Shown: in pieces, positions 11,843 to 22,438 of the stretch
Numbering within the stretch: the stretch's first letter is position 1
How the letters are laid out: each line of letters starts with the position of its first letter
From: Eonycteris spelaea
Lineage: Eukaryota > Chordata > Mammalia > Chiroptera > Pteropodidae
DNA length: 64,000 nucleotides
Reading direction: 5' to 3'
Assembly (NCBI GenBank): GCA_003508835.1
Contig: PUFA01000170.1
Coordinates: 1,612,001 to 1,676,000 of the forward strand
Notes under the pieces: model-generated
Database searches by the model: none
What the model saw: the letters and a program-made list of their open reading frames with translations, nothing else
Told to the model about the DNA's origin: nothing
Translations under genes and position numbers: made by a program

Positions 11843-12229
11843 ATGCAGTCAGACCTTTATCGAATGTGTGCCGCTTCCGTAAGAGTTACAAGGTGCACCG
11901 AGGGTAATAAGGGCTTAAGTGAGGGTGTGCGTCAATTCAAAACAGAAAACGTGGAACCATGGACTACTTATGTATTTCGTTGGATGCACTATGGATTTAG
12001 TTCATTAGCAGACAGAGACATCAGAAAAAGTGAAGCTGGTGCCACACAACTCACACAGTCTAATGAAACAACCTTTGACAACAGCTGTAATACGAAAGGC
12101 CCACGCCAACAAGAACAGAGCAGAGCTGAGCTCCTGCCCCTTCAAGCAGGACAGCTGAACCGGTGGCTGTATTTAACCAGAAAAAGGAACAAAACAAAAC
12201 AAACAACACTCCAAACCAAAGTTTTCTAA
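11843..12229 (+). other. open frame of 128 codons, coding status unsupported
   Basis: This is one of the longest open frames in the window and the longest outside any recognised repeat. The predicted product is polar, with a Gln/Asn/Thr/Lys-rich C-terminal half ending in RKRNKTKQTTLQTKVF. I recognise no domain, signal peptide or membrane segment. There is no promoter or poly(A) evidence. A frame of this size can arise by chance in 64 kb. The local DNA has more CpG than its surroundings, which is the only reason to list it. Confidence 0.12.
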
Positions 12230-13926
12230 AGAAAGGAAAATGTACTAATTAGAAGTTAGACATTTCAAAAGCATTGTCTTATGGAAAAGTGCCAGCCTTT
12301 TCCATGGACTTCTGGTTCCTTACCATTGGCTGAGAAAATATTTCCACTTATTGAATCCTTTCTGGCTGGAACTGGTAAACTGTGTTTATTTAATAAAAAT
12401 CCTAAATTAGGATTAGCATTATTGCTTATGCCATGGGAATTTGAAGAGCAAAGATCCTCTTACCCATCCTGATGTAGCATCAGTTTTAAAAAAGTTATCA
12501 TTTTTTTCATAACAGCTAATTTCAGCAGCAGAAAACACTGAGAAGTTGGGATGTTGATTTCCAAAGTTTCTTTTCTTAAAAAAAATTATATCATAAATTG
12601 TAGCTAATGACAAACGATTGTGCCACAGGTTTCTAGGTTGCTGCCAAATAGAGGATTTTATAAAATTAAATTTAAAAAGCTGGATCATTTCAGAAAAAGA
12701 ATTCATTTCTCGCTTTGACCCTTTCCCAGAACAAACATAAAAAATGCATTATTTTCCTTCCTGGTATTAATGAAATATTTTCCAAATCCACGGCAGTGGA
12801 AGCACTGCATTCCTGTATCAGGATCTTATTCGGTTTGTGACTTTGCTGGAAACTGATATCTTAGAATTAATCTGATACGTGCTTTTACCCACTTTTCTCT
12901 TGTTTAATGCTTAGCTTAACTACAACAACAGTCATTTTCATTCTGTTAGGCTTTCTGAAACATACTAACACACCAGAAATAAAAAGTTTCAAGTTGTTTG
13001 TTTTATTTCTTTTTCTCTCCCCATTTTAAAAGATTTTAACTTTGTTTGGTGTATTAATTGTTTAAAGAGTTCCAAGTTTGGAATCTCTTTTTTGATCTAA
13101 TGTCTGCTAAATATAAATTTAAGAAAAACTGTGTTTCTAAGGTACCCAGAAGATTAACCAAACTGCCTTAAAAGCTTCTGATTGCTGTTTAAAACGTAGG
13201 CAGAGTTTTTGCAGAAATAAAAAACATTTACTCTATACTTAGATTCAGAAGCCCAGGAGTTACAGAGGGTCACAAAGGTTAAGAGAGTGGCAGAGACGCG
13301 TCCATGAAGGATGACAGTTCTATTCTTCCACTTACAGGGGCTCAGCGGCAGGGGCAGCTAGCAACGTGTCTGCCGTTTCAGTAAGCAACCACCTCCATGA
13401 GTTATAACTGTATGCAGACTTACTGTGATGGCCTGGAGTCTCTCCTTCACCAGCTCAGCTTCTTCCATTCTAGAAGTCAAGGACAGGCAGATGGTGAAGT
13501 AAGTCCAAAGCTACCATACAGCAAGAGCCTCCTTCGGGAGAGGAGTGGAGGTGACAGAAGAGAAACAGGGAAAAATTCGCTCTAGCACCGGTGGAGGAGA
13601 GCAGAAATCCCGGGCTAGGCAGGAGCGTCTCCGAGCAGATGTACAGATCAGGCCAGACAGACACATGTAATGAGGGTGTGCTGGGGAGGCAGACGCTGAG
13701 GCTGCTGGCACGGGTTGACTGACAAGTTTGAACGGCAGCGGCACAAGCCCTTTTCCTCCAGGAGCTGCCAGCTCTTTGTTGTAATGTGCACAGTTAGCAA
13801 GGCACATTTTCTTATTAACTGTTCCTTACCCAATTCATTATTTTCCAGGAGTGGCACAGGGAGCCCATGCACTGAGTGTTTAATCAGCCTCTTCTAGCAG
13901 CATACAAACATCTCTGCTGGGGCCGA
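12230..13926. other. unique-looking DNA; moderately GC-rich from 13.2 kb
   Basis: No named repeat. The 13280-13930 part has higher GC than the flanks and scattered CpGs, and contains a GTAAGT splice-donor-like word at 13499-13504. These are weak hints of a regulatory element or an unannotated exon. No reading frame there resembles a known protein. Confidence 0.3.
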
Positions 13927-13950
13927 GGGGGTGGGGGTGGGGGGTGGGGG
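13927..13950 (+). other. G-quadruplex motif
   Basis: Four G runs of 5, 5, 6 and 5 bases are separated by single T loops. This is the textbook pattern for a very stable parallel quadruplex on the plus strand. Confidence 0.9.
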
Positions 13951-14724
13951 TCTGTGTGTGTTTATCTAAAGTCAGTTTACCTGCACTCTTTTCCAGACTC
14001 CAAAAAGACAGAGCCTCACCTAGACTGGGCTGGCACTTGCTTGCCTTTCTTCTCTGATTGGCTTTAGATCATAATAAAAAAATTCTTTAGTTACTTTAGA
14101 ACTTAATATAGTGGCAAATTCACGTTAGGCTGTCTTTCCCTCTCCCCTGTTCCCACTTCAGCAGTTTGTTTCAAACTTTGGGATCTTTAGGTCATGGAGA
14201 AATCAAAGGTGTCAATGTGACTGTTAAGAACTTGGCCCATCAGCAGCGTTCAGTGTGGCTCGGACGTCAGGTATCACCGTCTGTTATTTCTTGTCTTGAA
14301 TTTCTATGGAATGCAGTTCTTAACTGGACCTTGTTCAGATATGACACTGGCTTTCAGAAAGGTGCCCATTTTGACCTCACCAGTTATGCAAGAGAAAGGA
14401 GTGAACCCTGAAAATGTGTTGAGACATTCTGTAACTCATCCAGTCTGACACTATGTGAATATTCCCTTGCCCTTTAGAAAAAAGGAAGTCAAGCCCAATG
14501 AGACTCTTAGTTCCAAGTGAGACTGAGTAGCTTTACAATTTACTTTGTTTTCTTTCCCCTTCCATTTCTTTAATTAAATTTTTATAGAGAATACTCTAAT
14601 CATCATCTACCTCATTATTAGGTGCTTGGTTCTATCAAGCACCTTCATATCAACATGCAGCTGAAGAGGTTAAAAGGACAACTTTAACATTGAACAAATA
14701 GTTTAATTTCCTTTGCATTGTTTA
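13951..14724. other. no recognised feature
   Basis: Unique-looking DNA. No exon, RNA gene or named repeat. Confidence 0.4.
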
Positions 14725-14940
14725 TATCAGTAATAGTAATTGCTAATGTTTGTTGAGTACTTTCTTCAGGCAAATGCTTTGCATCCTATTTATCTTAGGA
14801 GGTGCTGAAAGAGGTGCTATTAGTCCTATTTTAAAAATGAGGAAACCGAGTCTCAGAGAGGTAATTTGCCACAAAGCTAATAAGTCACAAGGTCAGGACT
14901 GGCACCTGGACTGTCTGTCTTTATAAAAGCCATCCCTCAA
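14725..14940 (-). mobile_element. MIR SINE, near full length
   Basis: The plus strand shows the reverse MIR order: 'taatgtttgttgagtacttt', 'tcctattttaaaaatgagga', 'ctcagagaggtaatttgcc', 'gctaataagtcacaaggtca'. Well preserved for a MIR. Confidence 0.85.
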
Positions 14941-15652
14941 GTCTGCTCCAGGAAACGGGGCAATATGAGACACAAGTTGAAGGCTAAATCAGTCTTTATG
15001 AGACAGAGTTGGACTCCCGGCCTCTTCTTCCATCTAGCTTCCAGAACTCTTACAGCTGCATGCGAACCCCTCAGGCAGAACTCTGGGAATCTCCTCTGGG
15101 TAAACTTAGTGGCCCTCCTGAAAAAAAGAGTTCTCCGTATTGTCATCTGGAGCTTCTCAACCATAGAATCCTAAGGTGAAACCCACCGGTTTAGAGTCTG
15201 AAATCATATTTGAGAATAGTTTGTCCTTAATCATATGTCCTCAGAAGACAATTAGGAAATCAGAGAGTAGGAGAATTGGTTAGGTGTGAGCCAAATTTGA
15301 TTACTATTTAAGTTTTAAGAAATCAAATATTTAAAACTTTTAATTTTGTTTATCTGCAGGTTCTGGCTAGAATTTAAGACAAGAGAACAGTGGTGATAAA
15401 TAATAATCTGTTAGAATTGCATATTTGTTGCCCAGAACAGAGGGCCGTCATCCAATTATTAGTCTGGACTTTTTCCTAAAAACAATTTACCTCTCGAATT
15501 TTATTTCTGCTATGGGAAAGGGAGGACTAGATAAAATAAGAAGGTCAGGAAATTTAGGAGGGAGTAGAGTTGTGAAAACTGTTTGGTATCATCATGTATT
15601 TATTCATGCATTTAGTTGACAATGCCAATAGCTTCTAATATTTTAAGCATTT
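14941..15652. other. no recognised feature
   Basis: Unique-looking DNA without a supported exon. Confidence 0.4.
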
Positions 15653-15684
15653 AAAGTTAGATGGAGACAGCCTAATCTGTATTG
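15653..15684 (+). repeat. 32-bp perfect direct repeat, copy A
   Basis: Begins AAAGTTAGATGGAGAC and ends AATCTGTATTG. It is identical over all 32 bases to 16029-16060 with no similarity in the flanks. Copy A directly abuts the 3' end of the reverse L2 that starts at 15685. Confidence 0.95.
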
Positions 15685-15848
15685 CCATTTGTTCTGCATA
15701 TATTTGTTGAGCATCTACGATAGCACTGTGGTAGGTGTTTGGGATACATGGATAAACAACATTTTTGCTCTGCTGGAACTTATATTCTAGTAGGCAATAA
15801 AAGATAAATATCATAAGCAAGCAAAATATGGAAGGTGAGGAAATGATT

Positions 15849-16254
15849 ACATCAGTCCAAGTCCTATGAGAAACAAATGCCAAGATGGGTTAAATGTGCC
15901 GATTTTATTAGCAGAATGACTGTATGAGAGGAAATGAGGGGGTAGGATGAAAAGGCCAGAGATGGAAAGCCTGAGTGAGTGGTCAGACCATGGTGCAGGT
16001 CTGAGCTGAATGGAGGAGAGAGGGAGGCAAAGTTAGATGGAGACAGCCTAATCTGTATTGTAGTGTAAGGAAAATTGGCAAGTCCATTAGAGAGTCCTGG
16101 AGCCATAAAGTCAGGCACCAGAGAGGTCCCGTGTCTCCCTGGAATGAGCCTTCCTGCTGTACTCAATCATAGGCCGGGAGTGGCCCCGAGACCCTTGCTC
16201 AGCTATGCTCCTGTGGTTGGATATCTGAGAAGCACATTCTCATGAAAGCCATAG
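15849..16254. mobile_element. unclassified insertion inside the L2
   Basis: L2 sequence stops at about 15848 and resumes at about 16255, so this block entered the L2 later. It is moderately GC-rich and purine-biased on the plus strand, with no poly(A) tail and no LTR ends that I can place. It contains copy B of the 32-bp repeat. The family was not recognised. Confidence 0.45.
16029..16060 (+). repeat. 32-bp perfect direct repeat, copy B
   Basis: Identical to 15653-15684, 376 bp away in the same orientation. It lies in the middle of the insertion that splits the L2. Confidence 0.95.
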
Positions 16255-17110
16255 TGAAAAATGCAATGGAAAGAAAATAGAGCAGTGAAGAGGAGACTAC
16301 TAAAGATTGCTAGTGGGTGGGAAGTTGCAATTTAAAATTGGGCCATTAGGTAGCCTCAATGAGAAGGGAGCGTTTGAATAACATCTTGAAAGAGGAGTGG
16401 GAGCTAGCCATGAAGATATGAATGGGAGAACATATCAAAAAAACCTGTGCAAAGGCCCCCAGGTGGACTGTATCTGGCATGTCTTAGGAACAAGGCTAGG
16501 GTGGTTAGATGGAGGGACTGAAGGGAAGGGTAATAGATGTGACTGCAAATGTAAGAGGTCCCCATCCATGCAGGGTCTTGCAGGCCATTGTAAGGACTTT
16601 GGCTTTTACTCTGTGCAGGGTAAGAAGCCATTGAGAAATTTTGAATAGAGAAGTGACATGACTTAATATGTTTAAAAGGGATGGAAGCAGAGAGAGTAGG
16701 TAGGAAGCTATTGTAGTAATCCAGTTGAGAAATATGGTAGCTTGAGCCGAGGCAATAGCAATGGGCAGTGGGGATCAGCGGAACTGTGGGTAAAATCTGA
16801 AGTAGAACCAACAGAGTTTCCTGAGATTGGATGTGGGGTTTGAGGGAAAGAGAGGGTTCATGATAACTCTAAGACTCTTGAGGACCAAGTGAATGGAAGT
16901 TGCCACCAATTGAGATAGAGGAAAGTTTGGAGAGCTAGTTGGTAAAATATAGCAGTTCCTTTTTTTTTTTTTTGAAAGCATATATACCAAGAGCTCAGTT
17001 TTGGACAAGTCCATTAGTTATCACATGAGATGTTGAGTATAAAACTGGATATATGAGTTTGGAGTTCATGAAAGAAGTCTCATCTGCATTCACAAAATTT
17101 ATTATATCTC

Positions 17111-18929
17111 TGGTAGTAAGCAACATCACAAAATATGTAGAGTGATAGTCCACAAAGCAGCAAATAGAGTGAACTAGCGTTCATTAAAAGTTAAATATAT
17201 ATTCATGACAAAATTCAGGCTTTGTAAAATAGGTATACAACTTACCTACTTTCAATTATCTTTTTAAACTAATTTTAGTAAATATTTTGTTGTTTGCCAA
17301 CCAGTGTAATGAGGATGGCAAGAGTTAAAAGTTACAATCAATAAACTGACCTTATATTAGGAGTTAAGAGATATAAGAGCTTCTGAGTCAGGACCTTTTT
17401 AAAAATGCATATGCTGTCTTGTTGGAGAGGTAAGACATATGCTCGAAACAATTAGAGGACAAAAGAATAGTATACCATTAAAAGTCATTGTATTCTGATA
17501 AAGCAAAGTGCTAACTATTGCATTATTTGAGACCAGGAGAGTATAGCGTCACGAGAAACAGTAGCGTGTGCTACAAGCAGAAAGTGCAAAATGAGTTGAA
17601 GGAGTTAGAGATTAATGTGAGTTGCAGAAAAGCTACTGCAGGGAGAAAGTAGAACTTAAAAGAAGAGAAGTCATTTCAAAGAGTGAGAGGTATAAGAGGA
17701 CCAGAAAGGAGAGTGTCCTACCTGGGGCAGAGAGGAGAATTAAGTAGGAAGATCGATAGGAATATACATCCATACATAGGATTTGATGTTCAGAGAAAGT
17801 GGATTAGGGGAGTGTAGATGAGAGATCAAACTCATATTTCAGGAGAATAACACTGTCAACTCTTTTGAACACATAGGACAGGTTGGGTAGGAAGATCTTT
17901 TAGGAAGGTTGGGAATATGAAATGAGAGAGATAGTGGATAGAGTTTGAAAAAATTGCAAATATTCTGTAAGAGGAAAGGTCCCCAGACTTATTCCTAACC
18001 TTTAGAAGGTCTGGACCCAGAGGTCAAGAAGTAGATGAAGAAGTAGGACAGAGCAAGTGGAGAAGTACTTAAGGTGGTCATATAGATATTTAAAAACCCA
18101 AGGGTAATAGCAAATGGGAATGATTTATAGATGAGAAATCAAAAGAAATTTCAAAAAGAGAGTTAGAATAGAGAGGATGAGAATTTTATAGGTAACAAAG
18201 TGAGTACAAAATAAAAGCTTAGATTAGAGATTTTGGATTGAAAACCACAGAGAAATAAAATCCAAATAAAATAGTGGCAGGAAGAGAATTGAAGGAAACT
18301 AAAAGCAGAAGTAAGTGTTTCTAGGATGTATATGTGAAAAGATTTCTAGGGTCTTTTTGAAAGCACATGCTGTAAAAAAGTGGGTGCTCTCTCTTTATGA
18401 CTCTCTCTCTCACTCTTTCTCTCTCTTCTTCCTTTTTTTATGACTTCTCAGACTTCTGGAGGCCAAAGTGATGTTGGCCGAAGGACAGAGAGTTTCCTTC
18501 TTATACTATATCTCTGAAAGAATCATTTAAATTTTCCTGACCCCCAGATTTATTATGTGCAAACTATTCCATCTCTATTCTTATTACCTTGACTCTTACT
18601 CTCCCACGTTAGTGGGCAATGTGAATTTTTTCATATCCTTTCCTTCTCCAGTAGTCCTCTGGATGTGATTAAATCACCATATGCAAGGAACAAACAGGTA
18701 TGTGAACAAAGCAACCACATAAACGACACGAGATTTCTGGGACTACTTTATTTTCATTCTAGGATAGTCTATATAGTTAGGTTGGCAATATGTACCTTTT
18801 TTTGTTAGGCAATTTGAGTTTTATGGCATAGAGTGTGCATGGAGAAAAGGCAATAGGCTTCAGGACAGGCTGTAGTGCAAGTGCTCATCTCACTTCAGCT
18901 ATCCGTGGCACTGGGCAGAGTCGATCTCT
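17111..18929. other. A/G-rich DNA, probably decayed repeat
   Basis: The plus strand is strongly purine-biased from about 17500 to 18330, in the manner of an old reverse-oriented retroelement, but I cannot align it to a family. A CT-rich simple-sequence patch is at about 18389-18436. No exon was recognised. Confidence 0.35.
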
Positions 18930-19575
18930 CCTCCCTTCTTTTTTCACCCGGGCTCCAGGACTCTTCACTCTCTAGATTTCACTCCTACCTCGCTGGTCTC
19001 CCCTTCTTATCTTTTTGCTGGTTCCTTCTCTTTCCCTCACCCTCTTAAAATTGGAGTAGGGCTCAGTTGTTGGTGCTCTTTTTTTTTTTTTTTCTCTATT
19101 CTTCTCTACTTGCTCTCCAGGGATCTCACTTAGTCTCGTCCTAATGGCATTTATATGCCAAGCCTCTGAATTTATTTATGTCTCCAGCTTAGACTTCTTT
19201 CCTGCCCTTGCATTTTAGGCTGTTAACTCTGCTTAGAACTCACTTCCCCCAGATATCTGTATGGCTTTTTCCTCACCTTTTTCAGATCTTTGCCAAGATG
19301 TCACTTTCTCAGTGAGGCCTACTTTGACCACACTCTGGAAAACCACACACCTCTCTCTCTGATTCTAGCAATCCCCCACACTTTGCTTATTTTTGGCCAC
19401 AGCCCTTACCATCTTCTACAACACTCTATGATGCAGTCTTTTGTTGGTTTGTTTGCTGTCTGTCTTCTTCACTAGAGTGAAACTTTCATATAGTGAAGGG
19501 TTTTGTCTGTATTCTAAGTGCTTAGAACAGTCTGAGTACCTAGTGGACACTCAATAAATGATTTTGGATAGTGAT
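18930..19575 (+). mobile_element. L2 LINE, ORF2 end plus 3' UTR with internal deletion
   Basis: Begins in L2 ORF2 ('ctcctacctcgctggtctcc', 'gctggttccttctctttccc', 'atgtctccagcttagac'). It then jumps into the 3' UTR ('tcagtgaggcctactttgac') and ends with the tail 'gtggacactcaataaatga'. A poly-T at about 19079-19094 replaces a normal pyrimidine stretch. Non-functional. Confidence 0.8.
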
Positions 19576-19589
19576 TATTATCATCTTCC

Positions 19590-19765
19590 ATTTGTTTTTC
19601 CACTATGTGTCAGACTTAATTCATGGATTTGGAAATCAACACTCAAAAAGCTTAAATAACTTATCAAGGGGTTATATATCCAGTAAGCAGTAAAACAAGG
19701 CTTTAAATCTAGGACTTTCTGGTCCCAAAGCTCCATCTCAGTCCACTATATCATCCTACCTCTAT
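19590..19765 (-). mobile_element. MIR SINE fragment
   Basis: The plus strand gives 'cttaaataacttatcaaggg', 'aaatctaggactttctggtc' and 'ccactatatcatcctacctc', the reverse complement of the MIR 5' half. Confidence 0.65.
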
Positions 19766-20644
19766 TTTTTCCTAGTTGTAATGAGATACCATCGCACAAA
19801 GTTTAACTATATTTATCATTACCTACCTAGAATAATACATTATGCATGACAAACAAATTTTATCATTTTAGTGATTTGTGGAATAGATTTTTAAAGACTA
19901 GACACAGTCTATAGCCATTTCTTCTTAGGATTTTTTTTTTTAAGATTAGACTATAACTTTTCTGTAAAGTATATCAGAAGTAAACCAGTACCCCCACAGC
20001 CTCCAAATTCTACTAGCAGACAGAAGTGCACGTGTGTGGTTAGTCATGCTGCTTTCTCTTTGAACATTATACAATTTTTTTCAGGCTGAGTTTCCTAGAA
20101 TTCCAACAACTGCTGAATTTAGTGCAAAGGAATACTTAACTAAACCAATTGTTGGGTATTTTGGAGATAAAGGAAGCAGCTGTTTTTTGAACACAGCCTC
20201 AGTTACCTAATAGCCTATCAGAAATAGCCACAGATGAAAAATAACCTCTTAACAAACCAAACACACATAGCAAAATAATCCCCCAAACACTCATCAAACA
20301 AAATAAAAGTGTTTTGTAGTTTATGTCCCTTCTCATGTGCATATAGCATGAGAAATTAATATTTAACATATTTGGGATCTTATATTTTAGTTTCCTCTGC
20401 CCCAATTTACAAATGGACATGAAAATAATCAGCATCATGAAAAGTATTAGCATTGCTTCGAACTAGGGAAAACAGAGGCTAAACAGTCTATAATTATTAT
20501 TCATCCCACCAAGATCAAGGATGACAGGTGCCTCAATACCTACAAATTCTCCTCTAACAATTTACCACTCACACATGTAAACCTTGTGGTGTTCATAACC
20601 CACGCACGGTGCGCACTGCAGAGCGGATGAAAAGGACCATCTAC
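19766..20644. other. no recognised feature
   Basis: Unique-looking AT-rich DNA. Confidence 0.4.
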
Positions 20645-20701
20645 GTTAAGCTTTAAATATATTTGTTTTGAGTCAGAGCATTTGGTGAGGACTGTTTTCC
20701 T
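20645..20701 (+). repeat. 57-bp local duplication, copy A
   Basis: Starts GTTAAGCTTTAAAT. About nine bases in ten match 22381-22438 in the same orientation, with abrupt ends. It may be a pair of fragments of one unnamed repeat or a true local copy. Confidence 0.8.
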
Positions 20702-21379
20702 TACTGACTTTCCTTCCTTTGTTAGCAGTGTAAGGAAGCTGCCCTTCCCTAGGCATTGTTTTCGGATTTGGGTGTTTTCAGAAATGCTGTTCCACTCTGA
20801 TACCTTCACTTGATGCTTTCATTTTTAGCCAGTCAATTCAACATAATATTTAAAATATTTGGACCAAAGAATGTTCCTGAACTCAAAAGCATTTTGAATG
20901 AAGTCCACAATCTTGACAGCACATACTAAACTGGATGTTTAAATTGTCCTGTTTATTTCTGTGTGTATTCAGCTGCTTTTTGAACTTGAAAAGTTTGTTT
21001 CCTTTGCTTTTTGTTTTGAAAAATTATTTCTTCCTTTCCTCCTCAAGTAGGTGATTTTAGTTTAAAGAGTAACTAATTCCAAGTTTTTTGTTGGTATAGC
21101 AAAATAGATATTTTTATATCTGTATTGGGATCATAAATGCAAATAGAGAAGTTGAAACTGATCATTGAGGAGTTATCCTTCCCATAAAGAAGTAATTGAT
21201 TCCACAGTTCTACTAGGTCCCCAAATTTAGATATGGGGATTCCTAGTTCTAATATTTAGATCTCATATACCTGTATTGCCTAAGAAGTTTCAAAGAACAT
21301 CATAGAAATGCAATTTGGGAACTGGATATAGAATAGTAAAGAGGTGTCACTATAAATGGAAGCCCAAGTACTCTGAGTT
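20702..21379. other. no recognised feature
   Basis: Unique-looking DNA. Confidence 0.4.
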
Positions 21380-21600
21380 CTGATCATCTGTTCATTCATC
21401 TATCCATACATGACACATCGGTTAAACATCTATTGACTGTGTAAGCAACATCATGCTCTGTGCTAGAGACAGAGATGAACAAGACAATGAACTCTTTTTA
21501 GTGAAGAAGACAGGAGGTAAACAGAAGACGGGTAAATACTATGTGAAAAGTGCTAGGTCACCAAGGTCAGACTCAGGGCAGAGGCAAGGCTGAAGTTCAG
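21380..21600 (-). mobile_element. L2 3' end
   Basis: Reverse L2 tail: 'ttcattcatctatccataca', 'ctctgtgctagagacagaga', 'gatgaacaagacaatgaact'. Diverged. Confidence 0.65.
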
Positions 21601-21959
21601 CTGGCAGAGAAGACAGCTGAAATGAGTGTTTAAGTCTTTAGATTTGTACTTTTAGGAGTTAATAACCGAGAGAGTAAGTCAAGGTTGGGGTAGAGAAGCA
21701 AAGGGAAAATTGTATAACCATAGCCTCTGATTTTGTAGATCATCATAAACAAAATGAATAATCTTCTCAGGTGCAGATTTCTTAGCATACGATGAAATGA
21801 CATACTTACCAATGTTCATGTATTGGTTTATAAATTACCAGTTTATTATATAAGCTATGTGGTGTTCAAAGACTAAACATAAATGTTATACATATATTTG
21901 TGTCTCTATATTTATTAATGATCCTTAACTAATTCACATACATCAAAATTTTGATTCTC
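21601..21959. other. no recognised feature
   Basis: AT-rich unique-looking DNA. Confidence 0.4.
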
Positions 21960-22210
21960 TGCTATTAGAAAGATAATAAATGCAGATGGTTTTGGAATCA
22001 CAGAGACACAGTCTTATATCCCAACTTTTCCAAGTACTGGTTAGATGAACTTGGAAAAAATCACCTAATAGCTCAGAAATTCTGTTGCTTCAGATGTAAA
22101 CTGATGTTATTAAACAGTTTTCACAAATTTTTTTGATCGAGGTTAAATGAATCTTCAGGTAAAGGTGGTCATGGAGCATAACAGTTGCTTAATAAATGGC
22201 AACTATTATT
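21960..22210 (+). mobile_element. MIR SINE, diverged
   Basis: Collinear with MIR: 'atggttttggaatcacagag', 'gatgaacttggaaaaaatca', 'gcttaataaatggcaactat' and an ATTATTA end. Confidence 0.65.
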
Positions 22211-22380
22211 AACAGTAGTGTTTTATTGTGTAGTCAAGTTCTTAGAAAGATCTATTAAATCTTGCAGGTATATTATTATTTCTTTCAGTGCTTCTGCATT
22301 TGCTGAAGGCATCTTTCTGTACATATAACCCAATAAAATAATTGACTGATTCAGGAGAATGACCAGGGCCTCATTTTCTA

Positions 22381-22438
22381 GTTAAGCTTTAAATCTATTT
22401 GTTTTGAGTCAGAGCATTTTCGTGAGGACCGTTTGCCA
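22381..22438 (+). repeat. 57-bp local duplication, copy B
   Basis: Partner of 20645-20701, 1,736 bp downstream in the same orientation. The differences are a few substitutions and one inserted T. Confidence 0.8.

Larger units (their letters stand above)
15685..17110 (-). mobile_element. L2 LINE, 3' half, interrupted
   Basis: Long reverse L2. The 3' tail is at 15690-15848. The 3' UTR resumes at about 16255 and contains 'gaagccattgagaaattttg'. The ORF2 C-terminal region follows to about 17110. The minus strand still encodes recognisable scraps such as LSKTELLV near 17000, corresponding to the conserved Lys-Thr-Glu-Leu patch in the ORF2 C-terminal part. A poly-T stretch at 16961-16974 has grown inside it. 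Stops and shifts throughout show it is dead. About 405 bp of foreign DNA at 15849-16254 splits it. Confidence 0.85.

Noticed and set aside
16404..16811. 135-codon minus-strand open frame, the longest in the window
   Set aside because: It lies entirely in the reverse L2 and follows L2 3' region sequence, so it is repeat-derived rather than a host gene.
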